Below are positions 24,252 through 32,517 of a stretch of DNA of 64,000 nt, in pieces. This DNA is from Ruminococcus sp. (GTDB taxonomy: Bacteria; Bacillota; Clostridia; Oscillospirales; Ruminococcaceae), in NCBI RefSeq assembly GCF_019423705.1, contig NZ_JAHZAX010000003.1:62001-126000 (forward strand). The letters run 5' to 3'. Both the position numbers and the translations under genes were made by a program. The stretch's first letter is position 1; every line of letters starts with the position of its first letter. Under the pieces are notes generated by a model, which saw only the letters and a list, made by a program, of their open reading frames with translations, did not search any database and was not told the origin of the DNA.

Positions 24252-24328
24252 ATAATAGTATAGTCATAGCAGGCTATCAACAAAACAGATATTGTTATAT
24301 TATGTATATAATGTAAAGGAGCAGAACT

Positions 24329-24652
24329 ATGAAATTAGTATATGCGATAGTAAACAGCGATGACACCTATGCGGTAAACAAGGGCTTTTTGAAGGCTGGC
24401 ATAAGAGCAACAAAGCTTTCGTCAACAGGCGGCTTTCTGATGTCGGGCAACACAACTTTTCTTATCTGCTGTCAAGACGAAGAGGTCGACCTTGTTATCG
24501 ACGTTTGCAAGCAGTATTCAAAGAAGAGAAAGCAGTATGTGCCTTCATCGACTATTATGGAGCCAGACGGCGGCGCTTCATATCCTGTTGAGGTTTCCAT
24601 CGGCGGCGCAACTATTTTCGTGACAGATATCGAACGTTTTGAAAAGGTGTAA
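24329..24652 (+). CDS. darA: Cyclic-di-AMP-binding PII-like protein DarA (PstA)
   Basis: 107 residues, a trimeric PII-like receptor that binds c-di-AMP; its downstream partner is not known. KLVYAIVNSDDTYAVNKGFL, ATKLSSTGGFLMSGNTTFLI (nucleotide pocket with the conserved Gly-rich turn) and the C-terminal GGATIFVTDIERFEKV match the family. The flexible loop expected between the strands is present around YSKKRKQYVPSSTIMEPDGG. AAAGGAG lies before the ATG. Three bases separate it from holB, in the order seen in Bacillus (yaaQ-yaaR-holB), here without yaaR. Confidence 0.9.
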   Translation: MKLVYAIVNSDDTYAVNKGFLKAGIRATKLSSTGGFLMSGNTTFLICCQDEEVDLVIDVCKQYSKKRKQYVPSSTIMEPDGGASYPVEVSIGGATIFVTDIERFEKV

Positions 24653-24655
24653 GCT

Positions 24656-25648
24656 TTGATAATTTACGGCAACAGCGAACCGAGACGGCTCGTGACGGAA
24701 ATGATAAAAAAACAACGTGAGCCTCATTCTATCGTCATTCACGGCGAAAAGGGGCTGGGCAAGAAAACGCTGGCTCGTTGGATAGCGGCGGCGCTTCTTT
24801 GTGAGCGGCAGACGGGCGAGCCCTGCGGTGTATGCAAGAGCTGCAAAATGGTGTTCGACAATTGTCACCCCGACGTTATGACGGCGCAGTCAAACGCCAA
24901 CGGAAACTACATCGTTGACGAAGCCATAAGGCCTATCGTGCCGGACGCTCAGATCGCACCAAGCGAGGGCAGAATGAAGGTCTACATCATACCCGACCTC
25001 GATATGTCCGTAAACACGGCAGTGCAGGTGCAGAATATCCTGCTCAAGCTTATCGAAGAGCCGCCAGAGCACACGGCGATAATACTCACGGCACGAAGCA
25101 AGGAGATTTTCTTGCAGACCATAATCTCTAGAGTGCTTGCCCTTGGCGTTATAACTGTCACCGAGGCGGAGAGCACCGACTGTCTCACGCAGAAATATCC
25201 CGACTTCTCCCCTGCGGAGATCGCAGAAGCCGTTGCGGCTGGCCGTGGAAATATCGGCAGGTGCGAAGCTTATCTAAACAAGACCGCCTTTTGGAACAGC
25301 GTTGGCATTGCAAGGAGCCTTTGCAGGGCGGCTTGCGGCGGAAGCGAATACGAAGTGCTTAAAGCGCTTTTTGAAGCCGACGGCAAGAAAGCCGTTCTCC
25401 GTGAAGGACTGAGCCTTTTCGGAGAGATAGTCAGAGACAGCACGGCGTTTAGGCTTGGCGGCGATGATGAAAAGTCGGTAAGCTGCGATCGTGATGGCGC
25501 AAGGCAGCTGAGCAGGCGGCTTTCAGCGGACAATGCGGTGAGACTTTACGACCTTATGTGCGAATACACCGCAAGGATAGACGCAAACTGCAATCTCAAT
25601 CTGACGATGAACAGCCTTGCGGGGCAGATAAGCAAAATTACAGGGTAA
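24656..25648 (+). CDS. holB: DNA polymerase III subunit delta' (clamp loader)
   Basis: Part of the clamp loader at the replication fork. 330 residues. Starts with TTG at 24656 (MIIYGNSEPRRLV), 7 bases after AAAGGTG; the text before the later ATG is typical family N-terminus, which supports TTG. Motifs: GEKGLGKKTLARW (P-loop), a four-Cys zinc module spaced CERQTGEPCGVCKSC, and LLKLIEEPPEHTAIIL. The sensor motif usually SRC reads SRV. It follows darA and precedes ricT, as in Bacillus. Confidence 0.9.
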   Translation: MIIYGNSEPRRLVTEMIKKQREPHSIVIHGEKGLGKKTLARWIAAALLCERQTGEPCGVCKSCKMVFDNCHPDVMTAQSNANGNYIVDEAIRPIVPDAQIAPSEGRMKVYIIPDLDMSVNTAVQVQNILLKLIEEPPEHTAIILTARSKEIFLQTIISRVLALGVITVTEAESTDCLTQKYPDFSPAEIAEAVAAGRGNIGRCEAYLNKTAFWNSVGIARSLCRAACGGSEYEVLKALFEADGKKAVLREGLSLFGEIVRDSTAFRLGGDDEKSVSCDRDGARQLSRRLSADNAVRLYDLMCEYTARIDANCNLNLTMNSLAGQISKITG

Positions 25649-25688
25649 TTTGATACATTCTCAAAAAAATATTTGAAAGGAAGAACTG

Positions 25689-26552
25689 ATGATAAAAATA
25701 ATAGGCGTGCGCTTTAAGAGCGTTGGAAAAATATATTACTTTGACCCAAAAGACTATGATATCAAAATGGGCGACAAGGTCATCGTTGAGACCGCAAGGG
25801 GCGTTGAATGCGGCGAGGTCGTAATGGTGGACAGGGAGATCGACGAGACGAAGTTCACAAACCCTGTTAAGCCGATAATAAGAATTGCCACGGCAAACGA
25901 CTTCAAGACCATCGAGAAAAACAAGCAGAAAGAAAAGGACGCTTTCAAGATCTGCGAGCAGAAGATCGCTGCCCACAAGCTGAAAATGAACCTTATCGAC
26001 GTTGAGTGCACATTCGACAACAACAAGCTGCTTTTCTATTTCACGGCGGAAAATCGTGTTGACTTCCGTGAGCTTGTAAAAGACCTTGCGGCGGTATTCA
26101 GAACGAGGATAGAGCTGAGACAGATCGGCGTGCGTGATGAAGCGAAAATGCTTGGCGGACTTGGTATCTGCGGACAGCCTTTCTGCTGCTCAAGATTTTT
26201 GGGCGAGTTCCAGCCTGTTTCCATTAAAATGGCAAAGGAGCAGGGTATGTCACTTAACCCGACGAAAATTTCGGGCACTTGCGGCAGGCTTATGTGCTGC
26301 CTTAAATATGAGCAGGACAGCTATGAAGATCTTCTCAAGCACACACCAAAGGTCGGTGCTATCGTAAAGACTGCCGACGGCAGGGGCGTTGTTGAGGAGG
26401 TCAATCTGCTGACAGGAAAGCTCAGAGTTAAAATGGACAAGAATGACAACGTTGTTATGGTAAAGAAAGACGACGTTGAGGTCATAAAGGACTCTGTTAT
26501 CAAGCTCGATCGTGACGAGATAAAGGCGCTCAAGAGCCTTGAGGGCAAGTAA
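25689..26552 (+). CDS. ricT: RicT (YaaT), PSP1-domain protein
   Basis: 287 residues. N-terminal part includes KIYYFDPKDYDIKMGDKVIV; PSP1 domain includes LGGLGICGQPFCCSRFLGEF, NPTKISGTCGRLMCCLKYE with the conserved Cys residues that, with RicF and RicA, hold Fe-S clusters in Bacillus. That complex promotes RNase Y-dependent mRNA maturation and affects sporulation, competence and biofilm. GAAAGGAAG lies before the ATG. Third gene after darA and holB. Confidence 0.92.
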   Translation: MIKIIGVRFKSVGKIYYFDPKDYDIKMGDKVIVETARGVECGEVVMVDREIDETKFTNPVKPIIRIATANDFKTIEKNKQKEKDAFKICEQKIAAHKLKMNLIDVECTFDNNKLLFYFTAENRVDFRELVKDLAAVFRTRIELRQIGVRDEAKMLGGLGICGQPFCCSRFLGEFQPVSIKMAKEQGMSLNPTKISGTCGRLMCCLKYEQDSYEDLLKHTPKVGAIVKTADGRGVVEEVNLLTGKLRVKMDKNDNVVMVKKDDVEVIKDSVIKLDRDEIKALKSLEGK

Positions 26553-26578
26553 TAACAATTGCCACACCAAATTTATTG

Positions 26579-26609
26579 TAGGGGCGAACATCGTTCGCCC
26601 GTTAGGTTA
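26579..26609. repeat. Dispersed palindromic repeat, copy G
   Basis: TAGGGGCGAACATCGTTCGC then CCGTTAGGTTA; same orientation as copy A. Lies between ricT and radA. Confidence 0.7.
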
Positions 26610-26662
26610 CGCAAGGTAAATTTAGCATTGCACCTATTTATTAAGCAGAAAGGAACGTCCAA

Positions 26663-28036
26663 ATGCCAAAGGTAAAGACATCATATGTTTGCAGCCAATG
26701 CGGTTATGAAACATCAAAATGGAACGGAAAATGCCCTAACTGCGGCGAATGGAACACCTTTGAGGAAGTTGAGGTGGCTGTGCGCTCGGGCGGCTCAAAG
26801 GCTAAGGCAAGCGCTGTCAAGGATATCTCCGACAAGATAGTCGGCATTGGCGGCGTTGACGCAAGCTACAACGAGGTGCGTTACGCCACGGGGCTGAAAG
26901 AGCTTGACAGAGTGCTGGGCGGCGGACTTGTGAAGGGTTCGCTTGTGCTGCTGGGCGGCGAACCGGGCATCGGTAAATCGACAATGCTTTTGCAGATTTG
27001 TCAGTATCTCGGGCAGGAGCACACTATTTTATATGTATCGGGCGAGGAATCTGTGCGGCAGATAAAGCTTAGAGCCAACAGGCTTCACGTCAACTCAGAA
27101 AATCTTTACCTGCTGGCGGACAATGACTGCGAGCAGATATGCAATGTGATCGTGAAAGAAAAGCCTGAGATAGTCATAATCGACTCGATACAGACGATGA
27201 GCATAAGCGGAATTTCATCAGCGCAAGGCTCAGTCACGCAGGTGCGAGAATGCACGAATATGTTTATGCAGACGGCGAAATCGGAAGAGATACCGATGTT
27301 TATTGTAGGCCACGTCAACAAGGACGGTGCTATCGCAGGTCCGAAAGTTATGGAGCATATCGTTGACTGCGTGCTGTATTTTGAGGGTCAGCGCAATCTG
27401 ACATACAGGATACTGAGGGCGATAAAAAACCGTTTCGGCTCGACAAACGAGATAGGAATGTTTGAAATGGCGGACAGCGGACTGCTGGAAGTTGAGAACC
27501 CCTCAATGATGTTTCTTGAGGGCAGGCCGACGGACGCTTCCGGCACTTGCGTTGCCTGCATAATGGAAGGCACAAGGCCTGTTATGGCGGAAGTTCAGGC
27601 GCTTGTCTGCAAGAGCGTGCTTGCCTCGCCAAGGCGTACTGCAACGGGATTTGACTATTACCGAATGGCGATAATAATTGCGGTGCTTGAAAAGCGGCTG
27701 GGCTACTTTTTCGGCGGACTGGACGTTTATATCAACATCGTGGGTGGCTTGAAACTTGACGACACGGCGGCGGACTTGTCCGTTGCGCTGGCGCTTTACT
27801 CGGGTCTCACCGACAAGGTAATAAGCGACAAGCTCATCGCCCTTGGAGAGATAGGTCTCGGCGGCGAACTGCGGAGCATTTCACATTGCGAACAGCGCCT
27901 TGCGGAATGTGAGCGAATGGGCTTTGAGACCTGCATTGTGCCTGCGCACTCGCTGAAAAGCGTTGACGTTTCAAAGTTCGATATGAAAATAATCGGCGTA
28001 AGGTCGATAAAAGAGGCGTTTAGGGCAATTGGATAA
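26663..28036 (+). CDS. radA: DNA repair protein RadA
   Basis: Branch-migration ATPase in homologous recombination. 457 residues. N-terminal zinc finger CSQCGYETSKWNGKCPNCGE, RecA-like core with GGEPGIGKSTM (P-loop) and VIIDSIQTM, the RadA signature KNRFGSTNEIGMFEM, and a C-terminal Lon-protease-like domain (VYINIVGGLKLDDTAADLSV, GEIGLGGELRSI). AGAAAGGA precedes the ATG. A strong terminator ends the unit. Confidence 0.95.
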   Translation: MPKVKTSYVCSQCGYETSKWNGKCPNCGEWNTFEEVEVAVRSGGSKAKASAVKDISDKIVGIGGVDASYNEVRYATGLKELDRVLGGGLVKGSLVLLGGEPGIGKSTMLLQICQYLGQEHTILYVSGEESVRQIKLRANRLHVNSENLYLLADNDCEQICNVIVKEKPEIVIIDSIQTMSISGISSAQGSVTQVRECTNMFMQTAKSEEIPMFIVGHVNKDGAIAGPKVMEHIVDCVLYFEGQRNLTYRILRAIKNRFGSTNEIGMFEMADSGLLEVENPSMMFLEGRPTDASGTCVACIMEGTRPVMAEVQALVCKSVLASPRRTATGFDYYRMAIIIAVLEKRLGYFFGGLDVYINIVGGLKLDDTAADLSVALALYSGLTDKVISDKLIALGEIGLGGELRSISHCEQRLAECERMGFETCIVPAHSLKSVDVSKFDMKIIGVRSIKEAFRAIG

Positions 28037-28041
28037 ATTGA

Positions 28042-28082
28042 CCCCATAGCAGATTTTCTTTTCTGCTATGGGGTGTTTTTTT
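28042..28082 (+). terminator. Terminator of radA
   Basis: CCCCATAGCAGA (28042-28053), 8-base loop, TCTGCTATGGGG (28062-28073), TG, then seven T. Confidence 0.85.
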
Positions 28083-28114
28083 GTATTGAGTGGGTGAGCC
28101 AGCTGGCGACCAAT

Positions 28115-28158
28115 AAATTGTTATGAGCATTGTCGAATAACAATTTTCGCCCCTACAA
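28115..28158. repeat. Hairpin repeat, copy 1 (inverted-loop pair with 38991-39033)
   Basis: Arms AAATTGTTAT and ATAACAATTT around loop GAGCATTGTCGA, followed by TCGCCCCTA. The copy at 38991-39033 has the same arms and flank but the loop in the other orientation. Confidence 0.5.
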
Positions 28159-28197
28159 TCGACAGAATATTATACAAAGCAGTTAAACCAAACTGGC

Positions 28198-28262
28198 GAA
28201 CGGAGTTCGCAACCCCAAAAATCATCGCCAACGGCGATACCTTCATTCCTCACTCAACAAAG
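28198..28262. repeat. Copy 2 of the two-copy intergenic repeat
   Basis: Reverse complement of the segment at 845-916. On the minus strand it contains TTGAGTGAGGAATG, whose TGA is the stop codon of spoIIP, so the repeat reaches into the coding region. Confidence 0.6.
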
Positions 28263-29404
28263 AGTTCCGACAAAGTCTTTCCTATCAGCTCCCCCGTGTA
28301 TTGCGCCTGATCTATGGAGTTTCCGTGGCTGCCGACTTCTATCAGCAGCGAACCTGTCGTTAGGTCTTGGTTGTAAAAGCGGTAATCGAAAAGTATGGGT
28401 CGGGTCAAGCCGCTCCAATCGCTTTCTAGGGCGGATTGAAGCTTGCAGGCAAAGTGGAAATTCTGCATAAAGTTGGGCATACCCATTGTGCCGTCATCGC
28501 AGCCGGAGATTATCATAAGCTGCGCCGCTTTCCTGCCGTCTATCTCGGTTATTGGCGCAAGGCGTGTGCCATCCTCTCGCTCAATGCCGTCACGATGAAC
28601 GTCAAGGCATATCTTTATGGAGGGGTATTTTTCAAGTATCTCCTGCACGGCTATTCGGCTGGAATCGTATGAGCCGTCATAGCTGGGATAATCGTGGACG
28701 AGGGTGTCGTGGACATAGGCAATGCCTGCGGCGTCAAGCTGTTCGCAAATTTTGTCGCCCACGGAGATCATATTCATATGTGGGTCGGTGGTCTTGCAGG
28801 AAAACGAGCTGTCGTAATAATCTCTTGCGTATGGTTCAAAGCTTTCGGTGGCGTGGGTGTGGTAGATCAAAATTTGCGGCTGGTCGGAATTTGCGTCAAG
28901 TTCGAAATCTATTGGCTGGGCGCTTTCGGCGTAAAGTTCGGAATTTGAAAGGGCGGTGCAGTTTCGCACCTGTCCGCCGCCGTCAAGGTCAAAATACTGC
29001 TCGCCGTCATAATGGCCGTAGGTGTAATTTTCGATAACGCCGTCACGGCTTTCAAGGCTTGCAGGATATGGTATCTTATCGGAAACGTCCTCAGCAGGCA
29101 GAGGGCTTGGCACAGCTGAGCTTTCGGAATGGGTCTCGGTCTCCTGCGGAGCCATATCCATATCCCATATGCTGTGCTTTGCAACCACCGCCGCTTCAAG
29201 CCTGCCCATATCGTGAAGGGCTTCGCTATCGGCTTGGCTTTGCGCAAAAGGCTTTTCATATTCGCCCATTGTAATGCCTGCTGCCGCCGCTGCGATATTG
29301 CCAAACTTTGGCGCAGCTTTTGAATACAGCCACACCCCCACGGGCAGGACGAACACGGCGGTTATAACTGCGCAGGCACGCTGGCAGGCTTGCTTTATTG
29401 TCAT
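28250..29404 (-). CDS. spoIIP: Stage II sporulation protein P (SpoIIP)
   Basis: Peptidoglycan amidase and endopeptidase that, with SpoIID and SpoIIM, drives engulfment of the forespore. 384 residues from the ATG at 29404 (MTIKQACQRACAVITAV), with GGGAG upstream. N-terminal membrane anchor (to about residue 28), a low-complexity linker, then the SpoIIP domain: ILIYHTHATESFEPYARDYY, NMISVGDKICEQLDAAGIAY, YPSYDGSYDSSRIAVQEIL, ICLDVHRDGI, QNFHFACKLQ and SLLIEVGSHGNSIDQA. Zinc-ligand His residues are in place. A perfect 10-bp inverted repeat lies about 57 bp upstream. Confidence 0.92.
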   Translation of the reverse strand: MTIKQACQRACAVITAVFVLPVGVWLYSKAAPKFGNIAAAAAGITMGEYEKPFAQSQADSEALHDMGRLEAAVVAKHSIWDMDMAPQETETHSESSAVPSPLPAEDVSDKIPYPASLESRDGVIENYTYGHYDGEQYFDLDGGGQVRNCTALSNSELYAESAQPIDFELDANSDQPQILIYHTHATESFEPYARDYYDSSFSCKTTDPHMNMISVGDKICEQLDAAGIAYVHDTLVHDYPSYDGSYDSSRIAVQEILEKYPSIKICLDVHRDGIEREDGTRLAPITEIDGRKAAQLMIISGCDDGTMGMPNFMQNFHFACKLQSALESDWSGLTRPILFDYRFYNQDLTTGSLLIEVGSHGNSIDQAQYTGELIGKTLSELFVE

Positions 29405-29460
29405 TTTATCACTCCCGAAATGCGCTGGAATTATTTGCGGATATGTTAAACACTCCGCAT

Positions 29461-29487
29461 ACGATACAAATAATTTCTTTGTATCGT
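29461..29487. promoter_or_regulatory. Inverted repeat upstream of spoIIP
   Basis: Arms ACGATACAAA (29461-29470) and TTTGTATCGT (29478-29487), 7-base spacer; pairing can extend to 13 with one wobble. A second repeat GCGGA/TCCGC at 29437-29458 sits next to it. No T-run, so not an obvious terminator. Confidence 0.45.
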
Positions 29488-29548
29488 GTGTCATTGCCTT
29501 TATAAATGTATACGCAGGACGGGCTTTATTATGACTATTGGGGCAAAT

Positions 29549-30232
29549 TTACAGCCGTACTTCAACGGGCTTGCCGACTGTCATTGTTTCGGGGGTGACG
29601 TTGCAGTCATAGCAGAGTATCTTCACACCCTTTTGCTGAGCTTCTTTCAGCGCTTCGCCGAACGCTTTGTGGGTCTCATAATTTGGCGTGAAATACTTGA
29701 CGTCGCTCATCTGCACAAGGATAAGTATATAGGCTTCAAATCCCTTTGATACGCACTCTGCAAGCTCTTTTATATGCTTGACGCCACGCTCCGTCGGGGC
29801 GTCTGGGAATAGCACTACACCCTTACGCTCAAGGGTGCAGCCTTTGACTTCAAGGAAGGCTTTTCTGTCCGTTTTGTCGGACTGTAAATAAAAATCGAAC
29901 CGAGAGCCGCCGTATGTTTTTTCGGGATAGACCTCAAGATCGCCAAGGGGCTTTTGCTCTCTCAGCCATTCGCCGACAGCCTTGTTTGGGGCTTGGCTAT
30001 CCATATTTATGAGCCGCTGACCCTTTTGGACGGCAACAAGATCATAGGCTGTCTTGCGGTTTAGGTTATCCGACTTTTCCAGCCAGACCTGTGCGTGGTC
30101 GGTCAAAAGCTCTTTACACCTTCCTGTATTCTTAACGTGGCAGACCTCTTCCCTGCCCTCAATCTCAACATTTGCGATGAACCTGTTGGGACGTGAAATG
30201 AACACGCCCTTGTGAATGTTTTTATATCTCAT
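29549..30232 (-). CDS. sfsA: SfsA family protein (sugar fermentation stimulation homolog)
   Basis: 227 residues. Family marks: RPNRFIANVEIEG, CHVKNTGRCKELL, YDLVAVQKGQRLINMDSQAPN, SRFDFYLQ, AFLEVKGCTLERKGVVLFPD, APTERGVKHIKEL, and C-terminal FTPNYETHKAFGEALKEA. The core has a nuclease-like fold in known structures; the cellular role is not settled. ATG is the first in-frame start and has its own promoter at 30306-30334. It is separate from spoIIP by 144 bp. Confidence 0.92.
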   Translation of the reverse strand: MRYKNIHKGVFISRPNRFIANVEIEGREEVCHVKNTGRCKELLTDHAQVWLEKSDNLNRKTAYDLVAVQKGQRLINMDSQAPNKAVGEWLREQKPLGDLEVYPEKTYGGSRFDFYLQSDKTDRKAFLEVKGCTLERKGVVLFPDAPTERGVKHIKELAECVSKGFEAYILILVQMSDVKYFTPNYETHKAFGEALKEAQQKGVKILCYDCNVTPETMTVGKPVEVRL

Positions 30233-30305
30233 TTGATCTTTCCGAACCTTTCGTGTTTAGGTAAATGCTATATACTATTTATAATGTAATAGCCGCTTTG
30301 CTATA

Positions 30306-30334
30306 AGTATACCACAATAAATGGCGAATGGCAA
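30306..30334 (-). promoter_or_regulatory. Sigma-A promoter of sfsA
   Basis: Minus strand TTGCCA (30334-30329), 17 bases, TATACT (30311-30306). Confidence 0.6.
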
Positions 30335-30424
30335 TTACTATATAAATACATATAAAATTTAAACTTGTATGATAGTCAAATTTGTTCATAGATATGAAAA
30401 AATCGGCGTTGTCGCAACTATATA

Positions 30425-30453
30425 TTGACGGCGGCGTGCAAATGTGATATAGT
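30425..30453 (+). promoter_or_regulatory. Sigma-A promoter of the lipoprotein pair
   Basis: TTGACG (30425-30430), 17 bases, TATAGT (30448-30453). Confidence 0.65.
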
Positions 30454-30462
30454 GTTATCCAT

Positions 30463-30484
30463 AAGGCTCTGGGTTTTGAGCCTT
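30463..30484 (+). promoter_or_regulatory. 5' leader hairpin of the lipoprotein pair
   Basis: AAGGCTC, 8-base loop, GAGCCTT at the very start of the inferred transcript. This could stabilise the mRNA. It is followed by a TATTAG-rich tandem stretch (30488-30512). No strong T-run. Confidence 0.45.
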
Positions 30485-30545
30485 ATTTAGTATTAGGTAT
30501 TAGTATTAGAATTTATGATCTAACGATCAAGAGAGAGGTTAATCT

Positions 30546-31370
30546 ATGAAAAAGATCACAGCATTGTTGGTTTCACTTATTATGACTTGCAGCGTTTTCG
30601 CAGGCTGCGGCTCTGACAACAGCTCTTCCGCTGCTGACAGCTCATCAAAGGCTTCCGCTTCACAGGCTGCTGACGATAACGCAGACAGCAAGGCAGACGA
30701 TAACGGCACAGCCGCTGAGGACACTCTTGCTGCGCTGTACACAAACAAGGTTATGAACGGCGATTTCGCTTTTGACGCAACTATCACAGGTGAATTCGAT
30801 GACGAGACACCAGCCGTTGTTGAGATCGCAGGCGGCAATATGCATATGTCTGTCTCACTTATGGGAATGAACCTTGATTTCTATCTCGTTGACGGCGTAA
30901 TGTACACACTTGACGCTGAGACAAAGACTTATCTCAAGACTGAATCAGAAGAGACTATCGACGATTTCAAGGCAGAAGTTGGCTACGGCGTAACAGACGG
31001 CGCAAAGTTCATCAGCACAGACAACACAGACGATGGCCTTATCTGCGAGACTTATGAAGTTACAGAAGATCTTGATATCGACCTTGGTTCAGGTGTTGAG
31101 CTTGACGAGAGCGAATCTGACACTTCATACACAACAACATTCAAGTATTACTTTGACGCAGAGACAAAGGATATCGTAAAGATCGAAACTATCACAGACG
31201 GCTCGACAACAACAGTTAAGTTCAATTCATTCACAACTGAGAACGTTGAAGTTAAGCTTCCGGACGATTTCGATAGCTGGACTGAGCAGTCAATGGACGA
31301 TATGAGCGGCGATGTTATCGACGACGCTGAGCTGGATTTTGATCTCGAGTCTGATTCTGCTGCTGAATAA
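30546..31370 (+). CDS. Secreted lipoprotein, unknown function (paralog 1)
   Basis: 274 residues with a lipoprotein signal (KKITALLVSLIMTCSVFAGC) and a Ser/Ala/Asp linker to about residue 57. The acidic globular part, with GDFAFDATITGEFDDETPAV, FYLVDGVMYTLDAETKTYLK and a KYYFDAETKDIVKIE beta pattern, resembles LolA/LppX-like half-barrel lipoproteins, but I cannot name a family. The acidic tail ends in SDSAAE. GAGAGAGGTT is the ribosome site. 42 bp before a second lipoprotein gene with the same signal region (CGSDNSSS). Confidence 0.8.
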   Translation: MKKITALLVSLIMTCSVFAGCGSDNSSSAADSSSKASASQAADDNADSKADDNGTAAEDTLAALYTNKVMNGDFAFDATITGEFDDETPAVVEIAGGNMHMSVSLMGMNLDFYLVDGVMYTLDAETKTYLKTESEETIDDFKAEVGYGVTDGAKFISTDNTDDGLICETYEVTEDLDIDLGSGVELDESESDTSYTTTFKYYFDAETKDIVKIETITDGSTTTVKFNSFTTENVEVKLPDDFDSWTEQSMDDMSGDVIDDAELDFDLESDSAAE

Positions 31371-31412
31371 TCTGATAAATTTCGGCATTTCTTATTTTGG
31401 AGGCAAATTATT

Positions 31413-32159
31413 ATGAATAAGAAAATTTTGATAAGCGCAGCACTTGCTGCTGTAATGTGCGTGGCTATGACAGCCTGCGGTTCTGACAACAGCTCTTCAA
31501 GCTCTTCAAAGGCTGAGGACACAACGACTACGACTACGACAACTGCTGCCGCAGAAAGCACGGCTGATGCAACGGCTGAAAGCAGCGCTGCTGCAAATGT
31601 TGGCACGACTGATTATGACGTTGACGGCGATTTCAGAGCTTTTGAGCAGCTCAAAGACAAATACAAGGACGGCTATCTTGCCAACCTTACAGGTCAGATG
31701 TCGGGCAACGGCACAAATTACACTATCTGCGTAAAGGACGGCAAGGCTTATCAGGCTTACACAGTTCAGGGTATGAAGTCTTACACAGTTTGTCCCGGCG
31801 ACGGAAAGCTTTACAACGTTTCTGAAGGCACGACGACTTACAGCGTTGAGGAAGACGACGGCAACGAGTGGAAGTCCGCTGACGTGCTTTTCGGTGCAAC
31901 GAAGGATTTCGACCACGCTTACATTGACGAGGCGACCAACACAGTTCTCGAGTATTACAAGCTCGACAGCGATGTTACAGGCGCTGAGGGTATGATAATC
32001 TACGGCTTCAACGGCGCAACTTACGATCTCCAGCAGATCGCTATCCTGCCGGACGGTGCTGACGAGACCAGCGCTATTTACTATACTGTTGACTCTATCG
32101 GCGAGGCTGATGAGGATATGCTGACTGTTCCTGATCTTTCGGCTTATGATGAGGAATAA
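31413..32159 (+). CDS. Secreted lipoprotein, unknown function (paralog 2)
   Basis: 248 residues. Lipoprotein signal NKKILISAALAAVMCVAMTA ending at Cys, then a Ser and Thr/Ala linker, then an acidic beta-rich domain (GYLANLTGQMSGNGTNYTIC, SYTVCPGDGKLYNVSEGTTT, YYKLDSDVTGAEGMIIYGFN). The CGSDNSSS after the lipobox is shared with the previous gene, and both bodies carry a similar pattern of secreted-ligand strands, so they may be diverged duplicates. TTGGAGGC is the ribosome site. The operon ends at a repeat-type terminator. Confidence 0.8.
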   Translation: MNKKILISAALAAVMCVAMTACGSDNSSSSSSKAEDTTTTTTTTAAAESTADATAESSAAANVGTTDYDVDGDFRAFEQLKDKYKDGYLANLTGQMSGNGTNYTICVKDGKAYQAYTVQGMKSYTVCPGDGKLYNVSEGTTTYSVEEDDGNEWKSADVLFGATKDFDHAYIDEATNTVLEYYKLDSDVTGAEGMIIYGFNGATYDLQQIAILPDGADETSAIYYTVDSIGEADEDMLTVPDLSAYDEE

Positions 32160-32207
32160 TTTACGGCGCAGGAAGCTTATTACGCATATTAAATGAATAA
32201 ACGCAGA

Positions 32208-32236
32208 CGGGCGGCATTGGGTCGCCCGTTTTTTGT
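32208..32236 (+). terminator. Terminator built from the dispersed repeat (copy I)
   Basis: ACGGGCGGCATTGGGTCGCC then CGT and six T, after the lipoprotein pair. The next 160 bp to the heat-shock promoter hold nothing I can name. Confidence 0.75.
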
Positions 32237-32405
32237 TACCTTGATTTCTGTATGATCTGACAAAAAGCTTGCTTACGGACGTTATTTCCCCGTATCATAG
32301 TGCTTGCTAGCGCCTGTTTTTCGGGGTTTGATGACGTTTGTGCAAAATGACGGAAATGTGTTTTAAATAATTTTTAAATTTGTGAGAAAAATAGTCTCAA
32401 ACCCC

Positions 32406-32429
32406 TTGACAAAATCGGCAAAAGGGTAT
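32406..32429 (+). promoter_or_regulatory. Likely promoter of the hrcA operon
   Basis: TTGACA (32406-32411) and TATAA-type bases from 32427; spacing of about 15 is short, and TATACT farther on (32434) would be too far. The CIRCE begins directly downstream. Confidence 0.5.
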
Positions 32430-32438
32430 AAACTATAC

Positions 32439-32465
32439 TTAGCACTCAAGAAGAGCGAGTGCTAA
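32439..32465 (+). promoter_or_regulatory. CIRCE operator (HrcA binding site)
   Basis: TTAGCACTC, 9 bases, GAGTGCTAA: identical to the CIRCE consensus. It would place hrcA-grpE-dnaK-dnaJ under HrcA repression, relieved by heat when GroE is titrated. Confidence 0.97.
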
Positions 32466-32517
32466 CACTTAAATCAACAAAGTGCTAATTTCAGCGAATA
32501 GGACTGGTGGTGAGTGA

